Below the pieces are notes generated by a model. It was not told the origin of the DNA. It did no database searches and saw nothing but the letters and a program-made list of their open reading frames with translations. 64,000 bases of DNA from contig DASXZJ010000141.1 in the NCBI GenBank assembly GCA_036502025.1, positions 1-64,000 on the forward strand, in the 5' to 3' direction. The first letter of the stretch is position 1. Every line of letters begins with the position of its first letter. The translations under genes and the position numbers were made by a program. The stretch is from Bog-473 sp036502025. Its GTDB lineage: Bacteria; Actinomycetota; Acidimicrobiia; Acidimicrobiales; RAAP-2. Shown here piece by piece: positions 7,110 to 16,545 of the stretch.

Positions 7110-8561
7110 ATGCCCAGTAACGAAGCCGCCTTGTCATTCAAGGTGGCCAACCTCGCCGAATCCGAATTCGGACGTAAGGAAATCGTGATGGCCGAGCACG
7201 AGATGCCCGGACTGATGGCCATGCGAGCCGAATACTCCAAGAGCCAGCCGCTGGCCGGCGCCCGGATCACGGGCTCCTTGCACATGACGGTGCAGACCGC
7301 CGTGCTGATTGAGACCCTCACCGCCCTCGGCGCCCGGGTGCGCTGGGCCAGCTGCAACATCTTCTCGACTCAGGACCACGCCGCCGCGGCCGTCGCCGTC
7401 GGTCCCGACGGGACCGTCGAGAACCCGCAGGGGGTGCCGGTCTTCGCCTGGAAGGGCGAGTCGCTCGAGGAGTACTGGTGGTGCACCGAGCAGGCGCTGC
7501 TCTGGCCCGGCGAAGGTGGACCGAACATGATCCTCGACGACGGTGGTGACGCCACCCTTCTCGTCCACCAGGGCGTCGAATTCGAAAAGGCGGGCTCAGT
7601 GCCCGATCCCTCCACGGCCGAATCCGAGGAGTTCGAGTTCGTGCTGGCTCTCCTCGGCCGCAGCCTGGCTGATGACCCGCAGCGCTGGACCTCCATCGCC
7701 AACGGCATCCGGGGGGTCACCGAGGAGACGACCACCGGGGTCCACCGCCTGGTCGAAATGGCCAAGAAGGGCGAGCTGCTCTTCCCGGCCATCAACGTCA
7801 ACGACTCGGTGACCAAGTCGAAGTTCGACAACAAATACGGCTGCCGCCATTCGCTGATCGACGGGATCAACCGGGCGACCGATGTCCTGATCGGCGGCAA
7901 GGTGGCCGTGGTCTGCGGCTACGGCGACGTCGGCAAGGGCTGTGCCCAGTCGCTGGCTGGTCAGGGTGCCCGGGTCGTGGTGACCGAAGTCGATCCGATC
8001 TGCGCCCTCCAGGCCGCCATGGAGGGTTTCCAGGTGACCACCCTCGAGGACATCCTCCCCCTGGCCGACATCATCATCACCACCACCGGCAACAAGGACA
8101 TCATCACCGCCAAGCACATGGCGGGGATGAAGCACCAGGCCATCGTGGGCAACATCGGCCACTTCGACAATGAGATCGACATGGCCGGACTGATGAAGAC
8201 CCCTGGCATCCAGCGGATCAACATCAAGCCCCAGGTCGACAAGTGGGTCTTCGAGGACGGCCACGCCGTGATCATCCTCTCCGAGGGCCGCCTGCTCAAT
8301 CTGGGCAACGCCACCGGTCATCCGAGCTTCGTGATGTCAAACTCGTTCACCAACCAGACGATGGCCCAGCTCGAGCTCTTCAACCAGAACGGCCAGTACG
8401 TGAACGAGGTCTACGTGCTCCCCAAGCACCTTGACGAGAAGGTGGCCCGGCTGCATCTGAGCGCGTTGGGCGTGAAGCTGACGGAGCTCAGCCAGGATCA
8501 GGCCGACTACATCGGCGTCCCCGTCGAGGGGCCGTACAAGCCCGACACCTACCGCTATTAA
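7110..8561 (+). CDS. ahcY: S-adenosylhomocysteinase
   Basis: A 483-residue cytosolic enzyme that hydrolyses S-adenosylhomocysteine to adenosine and homocysteine, removing the product inhibitor of methyltransferases. Conserved features include the substrate region GSLHMTVQTAVLIETL near residue 57 and NIFSTQDHAAAA near 90. The NAD-binding GYGDVGKGCAQ lies near residue 270, and the C-terminus PYKPDTYRY is invariant in the family. Length is normal for the long bacterial form. AAGGAG lies eight bases before the ATG, one of the clear Shine-Dalgarno sequences here. It is convergent with the anti-sigma gene, only three bases apart. Confidence 0.97.
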   Translation: MPSNEAALSFKVANLAESEFGRKEIVMAEHEMPGLMAMRAEYSKSQPLAGARITGSLHMTVQTAVLIETLTALGARVRWASCNIFSTQDHAAAAVAVGPDGTVENPQGVPVFAWKGESLEEYWWCTEQALLWPGEGGPNMILDDGGDATLLVHQGVEFEKAGSVPDPSTAESEEFEFVLALLGRSLADDPQRWTSIANGIRGVTEETTTGVHRLVEMAKKGELLFPAINVNDSVTKSKFDNKYGCRHSLIDGINRATDVLIGGKVAVVCGYGDVGKGCAQSLAGQGARVVVTEVDPICALQAAMEGFQVTTLEDILPLADIIITTTGNKDIITAKHMAGMKHQAIVGNIGHFDNEIDMAGLMKTPGIQRINIKPQVDKWVFEDGHAVIILSEGRLLNLGNATGHPSFVMSNSFTNQTMAQLELFNQNGQYVNEVYVLPKHLDEKVARLHLSALGVKLTELSQDQADYIGVPVEGPYKPDTYRY

Positions 8562-8564
8562 GCG

Positions 8565-9251
8565 TCAGCCCAACGTGGCGGTGGCGATCACCGTCCCGTT
8601 GGCCGACACCACCTGGGCCTGACGGACGTCCTGGGGCGTTACCGAGAGCGGTGCGCCCCAGGCTCCGTAGCCGTGGTCGGACTCAAACGAACCGACCGTG
8701 TGGGTTGCTCCGTCGGCCGTCACCACCCGGCAGGTGACCCGGCCACGCGCCGTGGAGTCGGCCAGGGTCATCGACAGCCATGGCGTCGAACCCCCGTAGG
8801 CCGACACCCGGCCGACCGATCTGCCGTTCTCCATCAGGTTGGCCGCCTCCACCGGCGTTCTGACGCTGGGTCCCTTGGTCGTGGTGGGGCCGGGCGGGTG
8901 TGAGCCGGCCGACCAGCCGATGCCCAGCCCGATGGCCAGGGCGACCACCGCGGCGGCACCGGCCAGCATCCAGCGCGTGGGCCCGGGGCGTCGTCGAAGC
9001 GCGACCTCGTCCACCCCCATCCGGCTGAACAAGCTCACTTCGAATCCCACCGGAGGTTCGACCTCGGGCGCCACCTGCACCACGGCGTCGGCGGCCCGGG
9101 CCAGCTGCTCGAGCTCCTCGGCACAGTTGGCACAGGACTCGACGTGGGCCAGGGTGGCGGCCCGGTCCCGGCCGGTGAGGATGCCCAGGGCCAGCTCGGC
9201 CAGGTTGCCGGCGTACTCGGGGCACGAACTGACGTGCTGATCGTTGGTCAT
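8565..9251 (-). CDS. Zinc-finger anti-sigma factor (RskA-like)
   Basis: A 228-residue membrane anti-sigma factor. The cytoplasmic N-terminus has the ZAS signature His36-x3-Cys40-x2-Cys43, plus Cys10 or His6 as a possible fourth ligand. One membrane helix spans about residues 94-114. The extracytoplasmic C-terminal domain (about 140-228) resembles the RskA sensor domain. Its ATG overlaps the stop of the sigma gene (ATGA), so the pair is translationally coupled, as is usual for sigma/anti-sigma partners. It probably sequesters the adjacent sigma factor until regulated proteolysis. Confidence 0.88.
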   Translation of the reverse strand: MTNDQHVSSCPEYAGNLAELALGILTGRDRAATLAHVESCANCAEELEQLARAADAVVQVAPEVEPPVGFEVSLFSRMGVDEVALRRRPGPTRWMLAGAAAVVALAIGLGIGWSAGSHPPGPTTTKGPSVRTPVEAANLMENGRSVGRVSAYGGSTPWLSMTLADSTARGRVTCRVVTADGATHTVGSFESDHGYGAWGAPLSVTPQDVRQAQVVSANGTVIATATLG

Positions 9252-9838
9252 GATTCCTCCACGCCCACCGTGTGTTCGACCGCGGCGCGCATCCGTATGA
9301 GGCCGGTGCGGATGCGTGTCTTGGCCGTCCCGAGTGGGATCCCCTCTTCTTCGCTGATCTCCAAGGCCGTGCGGCCGTAGACCGCCGCCAGGACGACCGC
9401 CCGCCGTTGCTCCGGTGGGAGGACCGAGAGCGCCGACCGCACGGTTTGGCGCACGTCGCCCCGGACCACGGCATCTTCGGGGTTGTGCTCCAGGCTCATC
9501 ATCGCGGTCGCCGCGAAGTCATCGGGGTCGGTCGGCACCGCCCGGCGCATGCGCAGGGCGTCAATGGTCAGGTTCCGCGTGATGGTGAGGACCCACGAGG
9601 TCACCGAGCCCCGGCGGGGGTCGAAGACCGGGGCATGACGCCAGACCCGGATGAGCGCCTCCTGGGCCACTTCCTCGGCCACCCCGGCGTCGCTGGTCAT
9701 GGAGTAGGCCAGCCCGAAGACCCGACGTTGGTAACGGCGCACGAAGGTCACCGCCGCGGCCTGGTCCCCCACCGCCATCCCCGCCAGCAGCGCCTCGTCG
9801 GTGAGCCCGGATTCAGCCACGTTCGATTGTCCCATCAA
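9248..9838 (-). CDS. ECF RNA polymerase sigma factor (SigK-like)
   Basis: A 196-residue group IV sigma factor. Region 2 (about residues 28-95) contains EVAQEALIRVWRHAPVFD and GSVTSWVLTITRNLTIDALR. Region 4 (about 125-185) contains VLPPEQRRAVVLAAVYGRTALEISEEEGIPLG with the helix-turn-helix and TAKTRIRTGLIRMR. Length and sequence match the SigK/RpoE subgroup paired with RskA-type anti-sigma factors. It is coupled to the anti-sigma gene. The membrane protein gene that starts divergently at 9966 is a candidate target. Confidence 0.9.
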   Translation of the reverse strand: MMGQSNVAESGLTDEALLAGMAVGDQAAAVTFVRRYQRRVFGLAYSMTSDAGVAEEVAQEALIRVWRHAPVFDPRRGSVTSWVLTITRNLTIDALRMRRAVPTDPDDFAATAMMSLEHNPEDAVVRGDVRQTVRSALSVLPPEQRRAVVLAAVYGRTALEISEEEGIPLGTAKTRIRTGLIRMRAAVEHTVGVEES

Positions 9839-9965
9839 CGGGTATACGCCCCAGGTCGGCCGAGAGATTCACCGGATGACGGCCCAATCCGCCCGGGGTC
9901 CCACCACGTAGACCCTGCAGACGGGATGCGGCATCCGCAGCGCCCTGTGGCAACGGAGAATCGAC

Positions 9966-10445
9966 GTGAAGATGAAGCTGCTCATGCGCGGTCCCGGGCG
10001 TGGTGCCAGGCCCGTCGACCTGGGAGCCCGCGCGGCGCTGGTGGCGGGAGGGCTGCTCGTCGTGTGGACGAGCTACATCCACTTCCACCTCTGGGTCGAG
10101 ACCGACGGGTACCGGTCGATTCCGACCATCGGGCCGCTCTTCCTCCTCCAGTCCATCGCCGGCGTGCTGCTGGGCCTGCTCACCATCGCCCTGCGCCGGG
10201 TGGTGATGGCCGCGCTCGGGATCGGGTTCGCCCTGGCCACCATGGCTGGCTTTCTGATCTCGGTGGAGCACGGGCTCTTCGGGTTCAAGGATTCCTGGTC
10301 CGCCCCGTTCGCCCAGCAGGCCTTCGCCATCGAGATCGCCACCGTCGTCGTGCTCCTCTTCGCCGGGGTGCTCAGCCTCGCCGGGTCGGCGCCCGCGTCG
10401 CGGACCGGTACTGCCCCTACCAGCAGTCCGTCCGCGGGCGCATAG
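9966..10445 (+). CDS. Four-helix membrane protein, unknown
   Basis: A 159-residue protein with four predicted membrane helices, near residues 22-44, 56-76, 79-98 and 116-138. It has a short N-terminal positively charged stretch and a Ser/Thr/Ala-rich tail. His/Trp residues in YIHFHLW and a HGLFGFKDSW loop are notable. No family is recognised. It is divergent from the sigma/anti-sigma operon across 127 bases that hold GTATAC-type sequence near 9840. Regulation by that sigma factor is possible but unshown. Confidence 0.6.
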   Translation: MKMKLLMRGPGRGARPVDLGARAALVAGGLLVVWTSYIHFHLWVETDGYRSIPTIGPLFLLQSIAGVLLGLLTIALRRVVMAALGIGFALATMAGFLISVEHGLFGFKDSWSAPFAQQAFAIEIATVVVLLFAGVLSLAGSAPASRTGTAPTSSPSAGA

Positions 10446-10499
10446 CGGGCCGGGCCTGCGTCTCCTATCCCAGCAGGACGTAGGCCCGGCTCAGTTCGC

Positions 10500-11321
10500 T
10501 CAGCGCAGGCCGGCGAAGAGATCGTCCTCGGGGGTGGGCGAATTCGTCGAATCGAGCACGCGGACGAAGCTCTCGCTCCCCATGACGCTCGAGAAGAGTT
10601 CCTCCCCCATCTGCAAGAAGAAGATGTTGTCGCTCTGGCTGGCGTGGGCGGCCAGCGAGGCGTACTTCCGGCCGGCAACCGCGGCGCAGTCGATGATGGT
10701 GGTGATCAGCTCGTCGGGTGTCCCAAAGTCCGGGTTCTCTTCGACTTCGATCGGGCTCTCGATTCCCTGCGCCGCCAGTATCTCGCCGAATCCCCGCAGC
10801 ATGGAGCGGGCGACCGCGGTGTAATACAGCTTGTCGGGTATGCCGCATTCCGTGATGGCGGCGTGGGTGATCCGGTTGGCCGCTATGTGGTCGGGATGGC
10901 CGTAGAAACCGTTCTCGTCGTAGGTGATGACGACCTGGGGTTCGTACTTCACCATGAGCTCGGCCAACCGGTGCGCCGCTTCGGGCACCGGGGTATGCCA
11001 GAACGAGCCGGGGGCGTCGTTCTGGGGCCACCCCTCCATGCCCGAGTCGTGATACCCCAGCAACTCGAGATCGGAGACGCCCAGCACCGCGCAACTGGCT
11101 TCGAGCTCCCGGCGCCGCAGTGGCACCACCACCCGCTCGTCGTGCCTCGGGTCCTCGGGCTTGATGCCGCCGGGGGCATCGCCCAGCTCGCCGTTGGTGC
11201 AGGTGACCAGAACCGTGCGCACGCCCTGGTCGGCGTAGTGCGCCAGGACGCCCCCGGTCCCGATGGCTTCGTCGTCGGGGTGGGCGTGGACAGCCATGAG
11301 GGTGAGTGGTCGGGAAGCCAT
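10500..11321 (-). CDS. PIG-L family deacetylase (MshB/Mca-like)
   Basis: A 273-residue zinc hydrolase of the LmbE/PIG-L family. The zinc and catalytic motif AHPDDE lies at residues 13-18, and HPDH at 142-145 supplies further ligands. In actinobacteria this family includes MshB (GlcNAc-inositol deacetylase of mycothiol synthesis) and the mycothiol-conjugate amidase Mca. I cannot separate these by eye. The start at 11321 (MASRPLTL) is chosen over 11384 because the family begins just before AHPDDE and this start falls after the stop of the upstream gene. It is the last gene of a four-gene operon. Confidence 0.85.
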   Translation of the reverse strand: MASRPLTLMAVHAHPDDEAIGTGGVLAHYADQGVRTVLVTCTNGELGDAPGGIKPEDPRHDERVVVPLRRRELEASCAVLGVSDLELLGYHDSGMEGWPQNDAPGSFWHTPVPEAAHRLAELMVKYEPQVVITYDENGFYGHPDHIAANRITHAAITECGIPDKLYYTAVARSMLRGFGEILAAQGIESPIEVEENPDFGTPDELITTIIDCAAVAGRKYASLAAHASQSDNIFFLQMGEELFSSVMGSESFVRVLDSTNSPTPEDDLFAGLR

Positions 11322-11328
11322 CAGGTGG

Positions 11329-11937
11329 TCAGCGTACGGGTTCGGCCGTGACGTTCGATCCGGGTCCCGGTCCTTCCATCTCAAGCAGCGCGGCCGCCCC
11401 GGTGAAGAAATCCGGGGTGGCCCAGCGGCGGGTGAGGCGGCAGAACTCAGCCAACCACGTCCATTCGGCCGGACCTCCGGGCGACGACGCCGCCAGTTCG
11501 GCCTCGTTGGCGTAGGTCAGATCGACGAAGCGAATGACGTAGTCGGGCGATGGGACGCGCTCAATCCCGGTGAAGCGATCCACAAAGGTGAGGTCACCGA
11601 ATTCGGAGCCGGCGTCCTGGAGCTGGGGGTAGAAGGCGGCGCGATCGCAGGAGGCGTAGAAGTACACCAGGTCCTCGGCCTCGGGCCCGATGGTCTCGGC
11701 CAAGACCGCGCGCTCACTCAGGTCGAGGATGTGCGGCTCGAAGCCGTCGGTCCCGTAGGTGGCGTGCCCCAGGGCGACCAGGGCCAGGAGGTCGCTACCG
11801 CCCCACGCCCGCACCAGGTCCTCCACCCCGGTCAGGTGGAGGAGCAGGTCACCGAAGACGTGCGGCGTGCGATCGGCGCCGTGCTCGACCAGGAACGCCA
11901 CGGCCGCGGCGCGTCGGTGCTCGAACGTCGTGCTCAC
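11329..11937 (-). CDS. DUF6817-like protein
   Basis: A 202-residue protein starting at a GTG that overlaps the stop of the luciferase-like gene (GTGA). The first about 100 residues carry HGADRTPHVFGDLLLHLTGV and WGGSDLLALVALGHATYGTDG. I associate this His-rich arrangement with DUF6817, a putative HD-like metal-binding domain. The remaining part contains YFYASCDRAAFYPQL and a C-terminal helical region. It is probably cytoplasmic and its function is unknown. The tight coupling to an F420-type oxidoreductase and a PIG-L hydrolase suggests a shared small-molecule pathway. Confidence 0.7.
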   Translation of the reverse strand: MSTTFEHRRAAAVAFLVEHGADRTPHVFGDLLLHLTGVEDLVRAWGGSDLLALVALGHATYGTDGFEPHILDLSERAVLAETIGPEAEDLVYFYASCDRAAFYPQLQDAGSEFGDLTFVDRFTGIERVPSPDYVIRFVDLTYANEAELAASSPGGPAEWTWLAEFCRLTRRWATPDFFTGAAALLEMEGPGPGSNVTAEPVR

Positions 11938-12827
11938 GTCTGGAGTCCACCCACCGCTTCGGCCAGCCTCTCGAGTTCGGGGCGCCACTGAGCCGGCGGG
12001 GCCAGGGGGCGCACGATGAACTTGGAGAACCCGACCTCGAGGAACGACTCGATCATGGTGCGCAACCCGTCGAGACCGGAGGGGATGATCTGACTCAGCG
12101 GGCGCCCGCGGGCCCGCCGGGCCAGGGCGGCAATCGGCTCGGCGTCGAGGTCGGTTCCCTCGGGGGCGTAGGCGATACTCACCCCGAAGTGCTCGGGGCT
12201 GATGGCGCGCCCGTGCTCGGCGGCCACGTCGTCGATCACCTTCCGGCCGGCCGCCGCTTCGGCGGGGGTGCAGAGGGCCGGGATCCATCCGTCACCCAGC
12301 CGGCCGCAACGCGCCAGTGCCGCCGGCGCGTTGCCGCCGAGCCACACGTCGAAGGGATCCTGGACCGGGCGGGGCGAGACCGAGACGTCGCTGAACGATC
12401 CCGAAGGACCGTCGTGGTTCACCACCTCCCCTGACCACAGTCGGCGCAGCACCGGCAGCGCCTCGTCCATCAGCCCGCCGCGTGCGGCGGGCGGGACGCC
12501 CACGGCCCGGCGCTCACCCCCGATCGACAGCCCGGGCACGAAGGTGAGGAGGAAGCGACCGCCCGAGAGCAGGTCGAGCGTGGCGACCGCCTTGGCCAGC
12601 CACACCAGGTTGCGGCCCGGCAGCAACATGGTGGTGCCGATCTTGAGGCCGGGGCAGGCGCCCGAGACCCAGGCCAGCCCCACCAGGGGGTCCGGCCCTG
12701 GTCGTGAGAGCACCTCGGGGAGCCAGAGCGAGTCGAACCCGCACTCGGAGATGGCGCCCCCCAGGGCAGCCATGTCCGCCGGCTCGAGGTTCTCGCCCCC
12801 CGCACTGATCCCAATCCTTACTTTCAT
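11934..12827 (-). CDS. Luciferase-like (LLM) oxidoreductase, probably F420-dependent
   Basis: A 297-residue TIM-barrel oxidoreductase. Family features are ECGFDSLWLPEVL (residues 29-41), IGTTMLLPGRNLVWLAKAVATLD (63-85), SGGRFLLTFVPG near 90 and FDVWLGGNAPAALARCGRLGDGW in the C-terminal half. A strong GAGGAGG Shine-Dalgarno precedes the ATG. The cofactor (F420 or FMN) cannot be read from sequence with certainty, but actinobacterial context favours F420. It begins nine bases after the threonine aldolase stop and overlaps the DUF6817 gene. Confidence 0.85.
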   Translation of the reverse strand: MKVRIGISAGGENLEPADMAALGGAISECGFDSLWLPEVLSRPGPDPLVGLAWVSGACPGLKIGTTMLLPGRNLVWLAKAVATLDLLSGGRFLLTFVPGLSIGGERRAVGVPPAARGGLMDEALPVLRRLWSGEVVNHDGPSGSFSDVSVSPRPVQDPFDVWLGGNAPAALARCGRLGDGWIPALCTPAEAAAGRKVIDDVAAEHGRAISPEHFGVSIAYAPEGTDLDAEPIAALARRARGRPLSQIIPSGLDGLRTMIESFLEVGFSKFIVRPLAPPAQWRPELERLAEAVGGLQT

Positions 12828-12835
12828 CGTCCTCC

Positions 12836-13855
<1,020 letters not shown>

Positions 13856-13861
13856 GCGATA

Positions 13862-13886
13862 ACCCTAACGGTGCCCCCGTTAACAT
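13862..13886. promoter_or_regulatory. Divergent -10 boxes for two leaderless genes
   Basis: On the minus strand TAGGGT (13867-13862) stands six bases before the GTG at 13855. On the plus strand TAACAT (13881-13886) stands six bases before the GTG at 13893. Both gaps lack Shine-Dalgarno sequences. The mirror arrangement in a 37-base gap is the clearest example of the leaderless start pattern in this window. Confidence 0.6.
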
Positions 13887-13892
13887 CCCGCC

Positions 13893-14315
13893 GTGACCCC
13901 ACCGGAATCCGACACCGACGCCTCCTCGCCGATTGCCGGCGGGGAGCACCACGACATCCACGACCTGCTCGACGTCGAATTGGTGGAGATCGGCCCCGAG
14001 CGGGTCGTGCTGCGGCTCCCGGTGACGTGGAAGGTGCACCAGCCCTTCGGGCTCCTGCACGGTGGGGTCTCCGCCCTGCTGGCCGAGTCCGCCGCCAGTA
14101 TGGGAGGCGCCATGGCCTGCGGACCGGACCGCCGTGTGGTCGGCATCGAGCTCAACGCCAGCCACCTGCGCGGGCTGACCGACGGGCACCTCACCGCGGT
14201 GGCCACGCCGATCCGGGTGGGCCGCAGCCTGCAGGTCTGGGGCATCACGTTGACCGACGACGACGGACGGGAGATCTGCGCCGCCCGCTGCAGCCTGGCC
14301 GTCCTCGACGCGTGA
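13893..14315 (+). CDS. PaaI-family hotdog thioesterase
   Basis: A 140-residue single hotdog domain. The active-site region reads HQPFGLLHGGVSALLAESAASMGG (about residues 49-72), matching the PaaI/YdiI signature in which HGG and the following acidic residue support acyl-CoA thioester hydrolysis. The later strands HLTAVATPIRVGRSLQVWGITL and GREICAARCSLAVL complete the fold. The GTG start is set by the TAACAT box six bases upstream. It may serve the downstream thiolase/FabH operon, whose first gene begins about 75 bases later, but the substrate is unknown. Confidence 0.85.
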   Translation: MTPPESDTDASSPIAGGEHHDIHDLLDVELVEIGPERVVLRLPVTWKVHQPFGLLHGGVSALLAESAASMGGAMACGPDRRVVGIELNASHLRGLTDGHLTAVATPIRVGRSLQVWGITLTDDDGREICAARCSLAVLDA

Positions 14316-14377
14316 GGGGAGCCCACGGCTCCTCTGGCCAACCGAACGACAGAATGGGCAGCACCGCCGTCGCGGCG

Positions 14378-14383
14378 TAACAT
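14378..14383 (+). promoter_or_regulatory. -10 box of the LLM-thiolase-FabH operon
   Basis: TAACAT is six bases (GACGGT) upstream of the GTG at 14390, with no Shine-Dalgarno sequence. It is the same hexamer and spacing as before the thioesterase gene. Confidence 0.55.
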
Positions 14384-14389
14384 GACGGT

Positions 14390-15364
14390 GTGACGCCGGT
14401 AGGAAGCGGAGGACGCCGTCCGACGCTCGGACTGATCCTCCCCGCCACCTTGCAGGGAGAACTTCCTGATCAAACTGGTCGTACCTCTGGTGTTACCAGA
14501 ACCGATGCCGGGGCCGTCTTCGAGCTGTGCCGGCGGGCCGAGGCGACCGGCGCCGACTCACTCTGGGCGGTCGACCACCTCTTCTGGCCCCAACCGATCA
14601 ACGAGTGCCTGACCACCCTGGCCATCGCCGCCGCCGCCACCCGCCGCCCGACGCTGGGCACCTGCGTCCTGCAGCTCCCGCTCCGCCATCCGGCCGCGGT
14701 GGCCAAGCAGGCCACCGCGCTCCAGCTCCTCTCCGAGGGAAGGTTCGTCCTGGGGCTCGGCGTGGGCAGCCACGAGGGCGAGTACGTCAGGGCGGGCGTC
14801 GACTTCCACCACCGGGGACGGCTCATGGACGAGGGGATCGACGCGCTCGCGCACGCCTGGGAGACGGCGGCCGAACCGGAGCCCGGCTACCACCAGGCGC
14901 CGACCTCCCCGCCGGTCCCCCTCTGGATCGGGGGGGCCAGCGCGGCCGCCCGCCAACGAGCGGCGCGGGTCGGCGATGGGTGGGCGCCCTTGTTCATCAC
15001 CGCCGAGGACTACGGACCGGCCCGGGACGCGCTGCGCCGCGAGTCCGTGGCCGCCGGTCGCCACGCCGACGCCGTCGAGACCGCCGTCGTGATCTTCATT
15101 CGCATCGGGCGAGCCGGTGAGGCCCACGAACAGGGCGCCCGGTGGATGTCCGATCTCTACGGCCTCCCGCCCAAGGCGTTCGAGCGGCACCTGGTGGCGG
15201 GGACCACCCAAACATGCGCCGCCGCGCTGGGTCGATTCGTCGAAGCCGGGGCCAACCACATCATCGTGATGGTGGCGGGCGAAGGAGCGGTCGGGCAGTT
15301 CGGGCTCCTCCGGTCGGCCTTCGTCGCTCACGCCGAGTCGGCCCTGGCCGGGGTGGCCGGATGA
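14390..15364 (+). CDS. Luciferase-like (LLM) oxidoreductase, F420-type
   Basis: A 324-residue TIM-barrel flavin/F420 oxidoreductase. Hallmarks are RAEATGADSLWAVDHLFWP (about residues 49-67), LGTCVLQLPLRHPAAVAKQATALQLLSEGRFVLGLGVGSHEGEY (about 88-131) and PLWIGGASAAARQRAARVGDGWAP (about 180-203). This arrangement is usual for F420-dependent members. It overlaps the next gene by ATGA. As the first gene of a strictly overlapping four-gene operon with thiolase, FabH and nucleotidyltransferase, it probably reduces or oxidises an intermediate of that pathway. Confidence 0.87.
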   Translation: MTPVGSGGRRPTLGLILPATLQGELPDQTGRTSGVTRTDAGAVFELCRRAEATGADSLWAVDHLFWPQPINECLTTLAIAAAATRRPTLGTCVLQLPLRHPAAVAKQATALQLLSEGRFVLGLGVGSHEGEYVRAGVDFHHRGRLMDEGIDALAHAWETAAEPEPGYHQAPTSPPVPLWIGGASAAARQRAARVGDGWAPLFITAEDYGPARDALRRESVAAGRHADAVETAVVIFIRIGRAGEAHEQGARWMSDLYGLPPKAFERHLVAGTTQTCAAALGRFVEAGANHIIVMVAGEGAVGQFGLLRSAFVAHAESALAGVAG

Positions 15365-16545
15365 ACATCGCCATCCTCGGCACCGGCATGACCGACATGA
15401 GCCGGCGTGACCTGTCGCCCGAGACGATGGCGTACCAGGCCGTGCACGAGGCGCTGGGTGACGCCGGTCTCGGACCCGGCGACCTCGGGCTGGTCATCCT
15501 GGGCAACGCCATGGCCGGGCGGCTGAGCGACCAGGCCTGCGTCCGGGGGCAGACGTGGCTGCGCAAGGCCGGCCTGAACGACGTGGCCATCATCAATGTC
15601 GACAACTCCTGCGCGGGTGGAAGCTCCGCCCTCCATCTGGCCACCATGGCGGCGGCCACGCTGGACCGCCCGGTGCTCGCCATCGGGGTCGAGAAGATGT
15701 GGACCGGCGACCGGGCCGAGACGATGGCCGGCATCGAGGACGGCCTGCCGGCCGACTACCGCCATGATCTGCACGATCGGCGCCACGAGGACGACAACCC
15801 CGCCGGGAGCATCCTGATGGGGCTCAACAACCGATGGGCGCAACGCATCATGAGCGATCGCGGCGTGACCCCCCGGCAGATCGCCGCCGCGGCCGTGAAG
15901 GCGTTCAGCCACGCGGCGCGCAACCCGCTGGCCCAGTGCCAGCGCACGACCACCATTGAGGAGGTGCTTGAGTCCCCGCAGGTGGCCGGGGTGCTCACCC
16001 GGCTCATGTGCAGCTCGTTCACCGACGGGGCCGCGGCGGTCATATTGGCCGGGCCCGCCGTAGCCGCGCCGGCGTCGGCGCCCCGTATCATCGGTTCGGT
16101 GGCCCGCTCGGGGAATGGACTGCTGGACTACCACGATCGCCTGACCCAGGCCGCCGACGCCACCTGGGAGGTCGGCGGGTTCGGGCCGGACGAGTTCGAC
16201 CTGGTCGAGCTGCACGACGCCACGGCCGCCGAGGAGATCTACGCCCTCGAATCGTTGGGGCTCTTCGCGCTGGGCGAGGCCGGGCCGGCCACCGAAGCCG
16301 GGCGGACGGCGGTGGACAGCCCCGGCCTGGTGGTCAACCCCAGCGGCGGGCTGGTCGGGCGGGGACATCCCCTGGGGGCCACCGGACTGGCGCAGGTGGT
16401 CGAGCTGGCCACCCAGTTCCGCCGGCGGGCCGGCGCCCGCCAGGTCGACGGCGCCCGGCTGGGCCTGGCCGTGAACACCGGCGGCATCATTGACGGCGAC
16501 GCCGGCTTCGTCGGCGTCCACGCCGTGCGCGCCGGAACTTCGTGA
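15361..16545 (+). CDS. SCP2-type thiolase-fold protein
   Basis: A 394-residue thiolase-superfamily protein. The nucleophile Cys84 lies in NVDNSCAGGSSAL, the histidine motif is VELHDATAAEE, and the C-terminal VNPSGGLVGRGHPLGATGLAQ loop is intact. The second catalytic Cys of degradative thiolases (CxG) is absent and replaced by VNTGG, as in SCP2/lipid-transfer-type thiolases. The start at 15361 is fixed by the ATGA overlap with the upstream oxidoreductase. It is coupled to FabH by GTGA. Likely a C-C bond-forming or cleaving step on an acyl-CoA, substrate unknown. Confidence 0.86.
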   Translation: MNIAILGTGMTDMSRRDLSPETMAYQAVHEALGDAGLGPGDLGLVILGNAMAGRLSDQACVRGQTWLRKAGLNDVAIINVDNSCAGGSSALHLATMAAATLDRPVLAIGVEKMWTGDRAETMAGIEDGLPADYRHDLHDRRHEDDNPAGSILMGLNNRWAQRIMSDRGVTPRQIAAAAVKAFSHAARNPLAQCQRTTTIEEVLESPQVAGVLTRLMCSSFTDGAAAVILAGPAVAAPASAPRIIGSVARSGNGLLDYHDRLTQAADATWEVGGFGPDEFDLVELHDATAAEEIYALESLGLFALGEAGPATEAGRTAVDSPGLVVNPSGGLVGRGHPLGATGLAQVVELATQFRRRAGARQVDGARLGLAVNTGGIIDGDAGFVGVHAVRAGTS

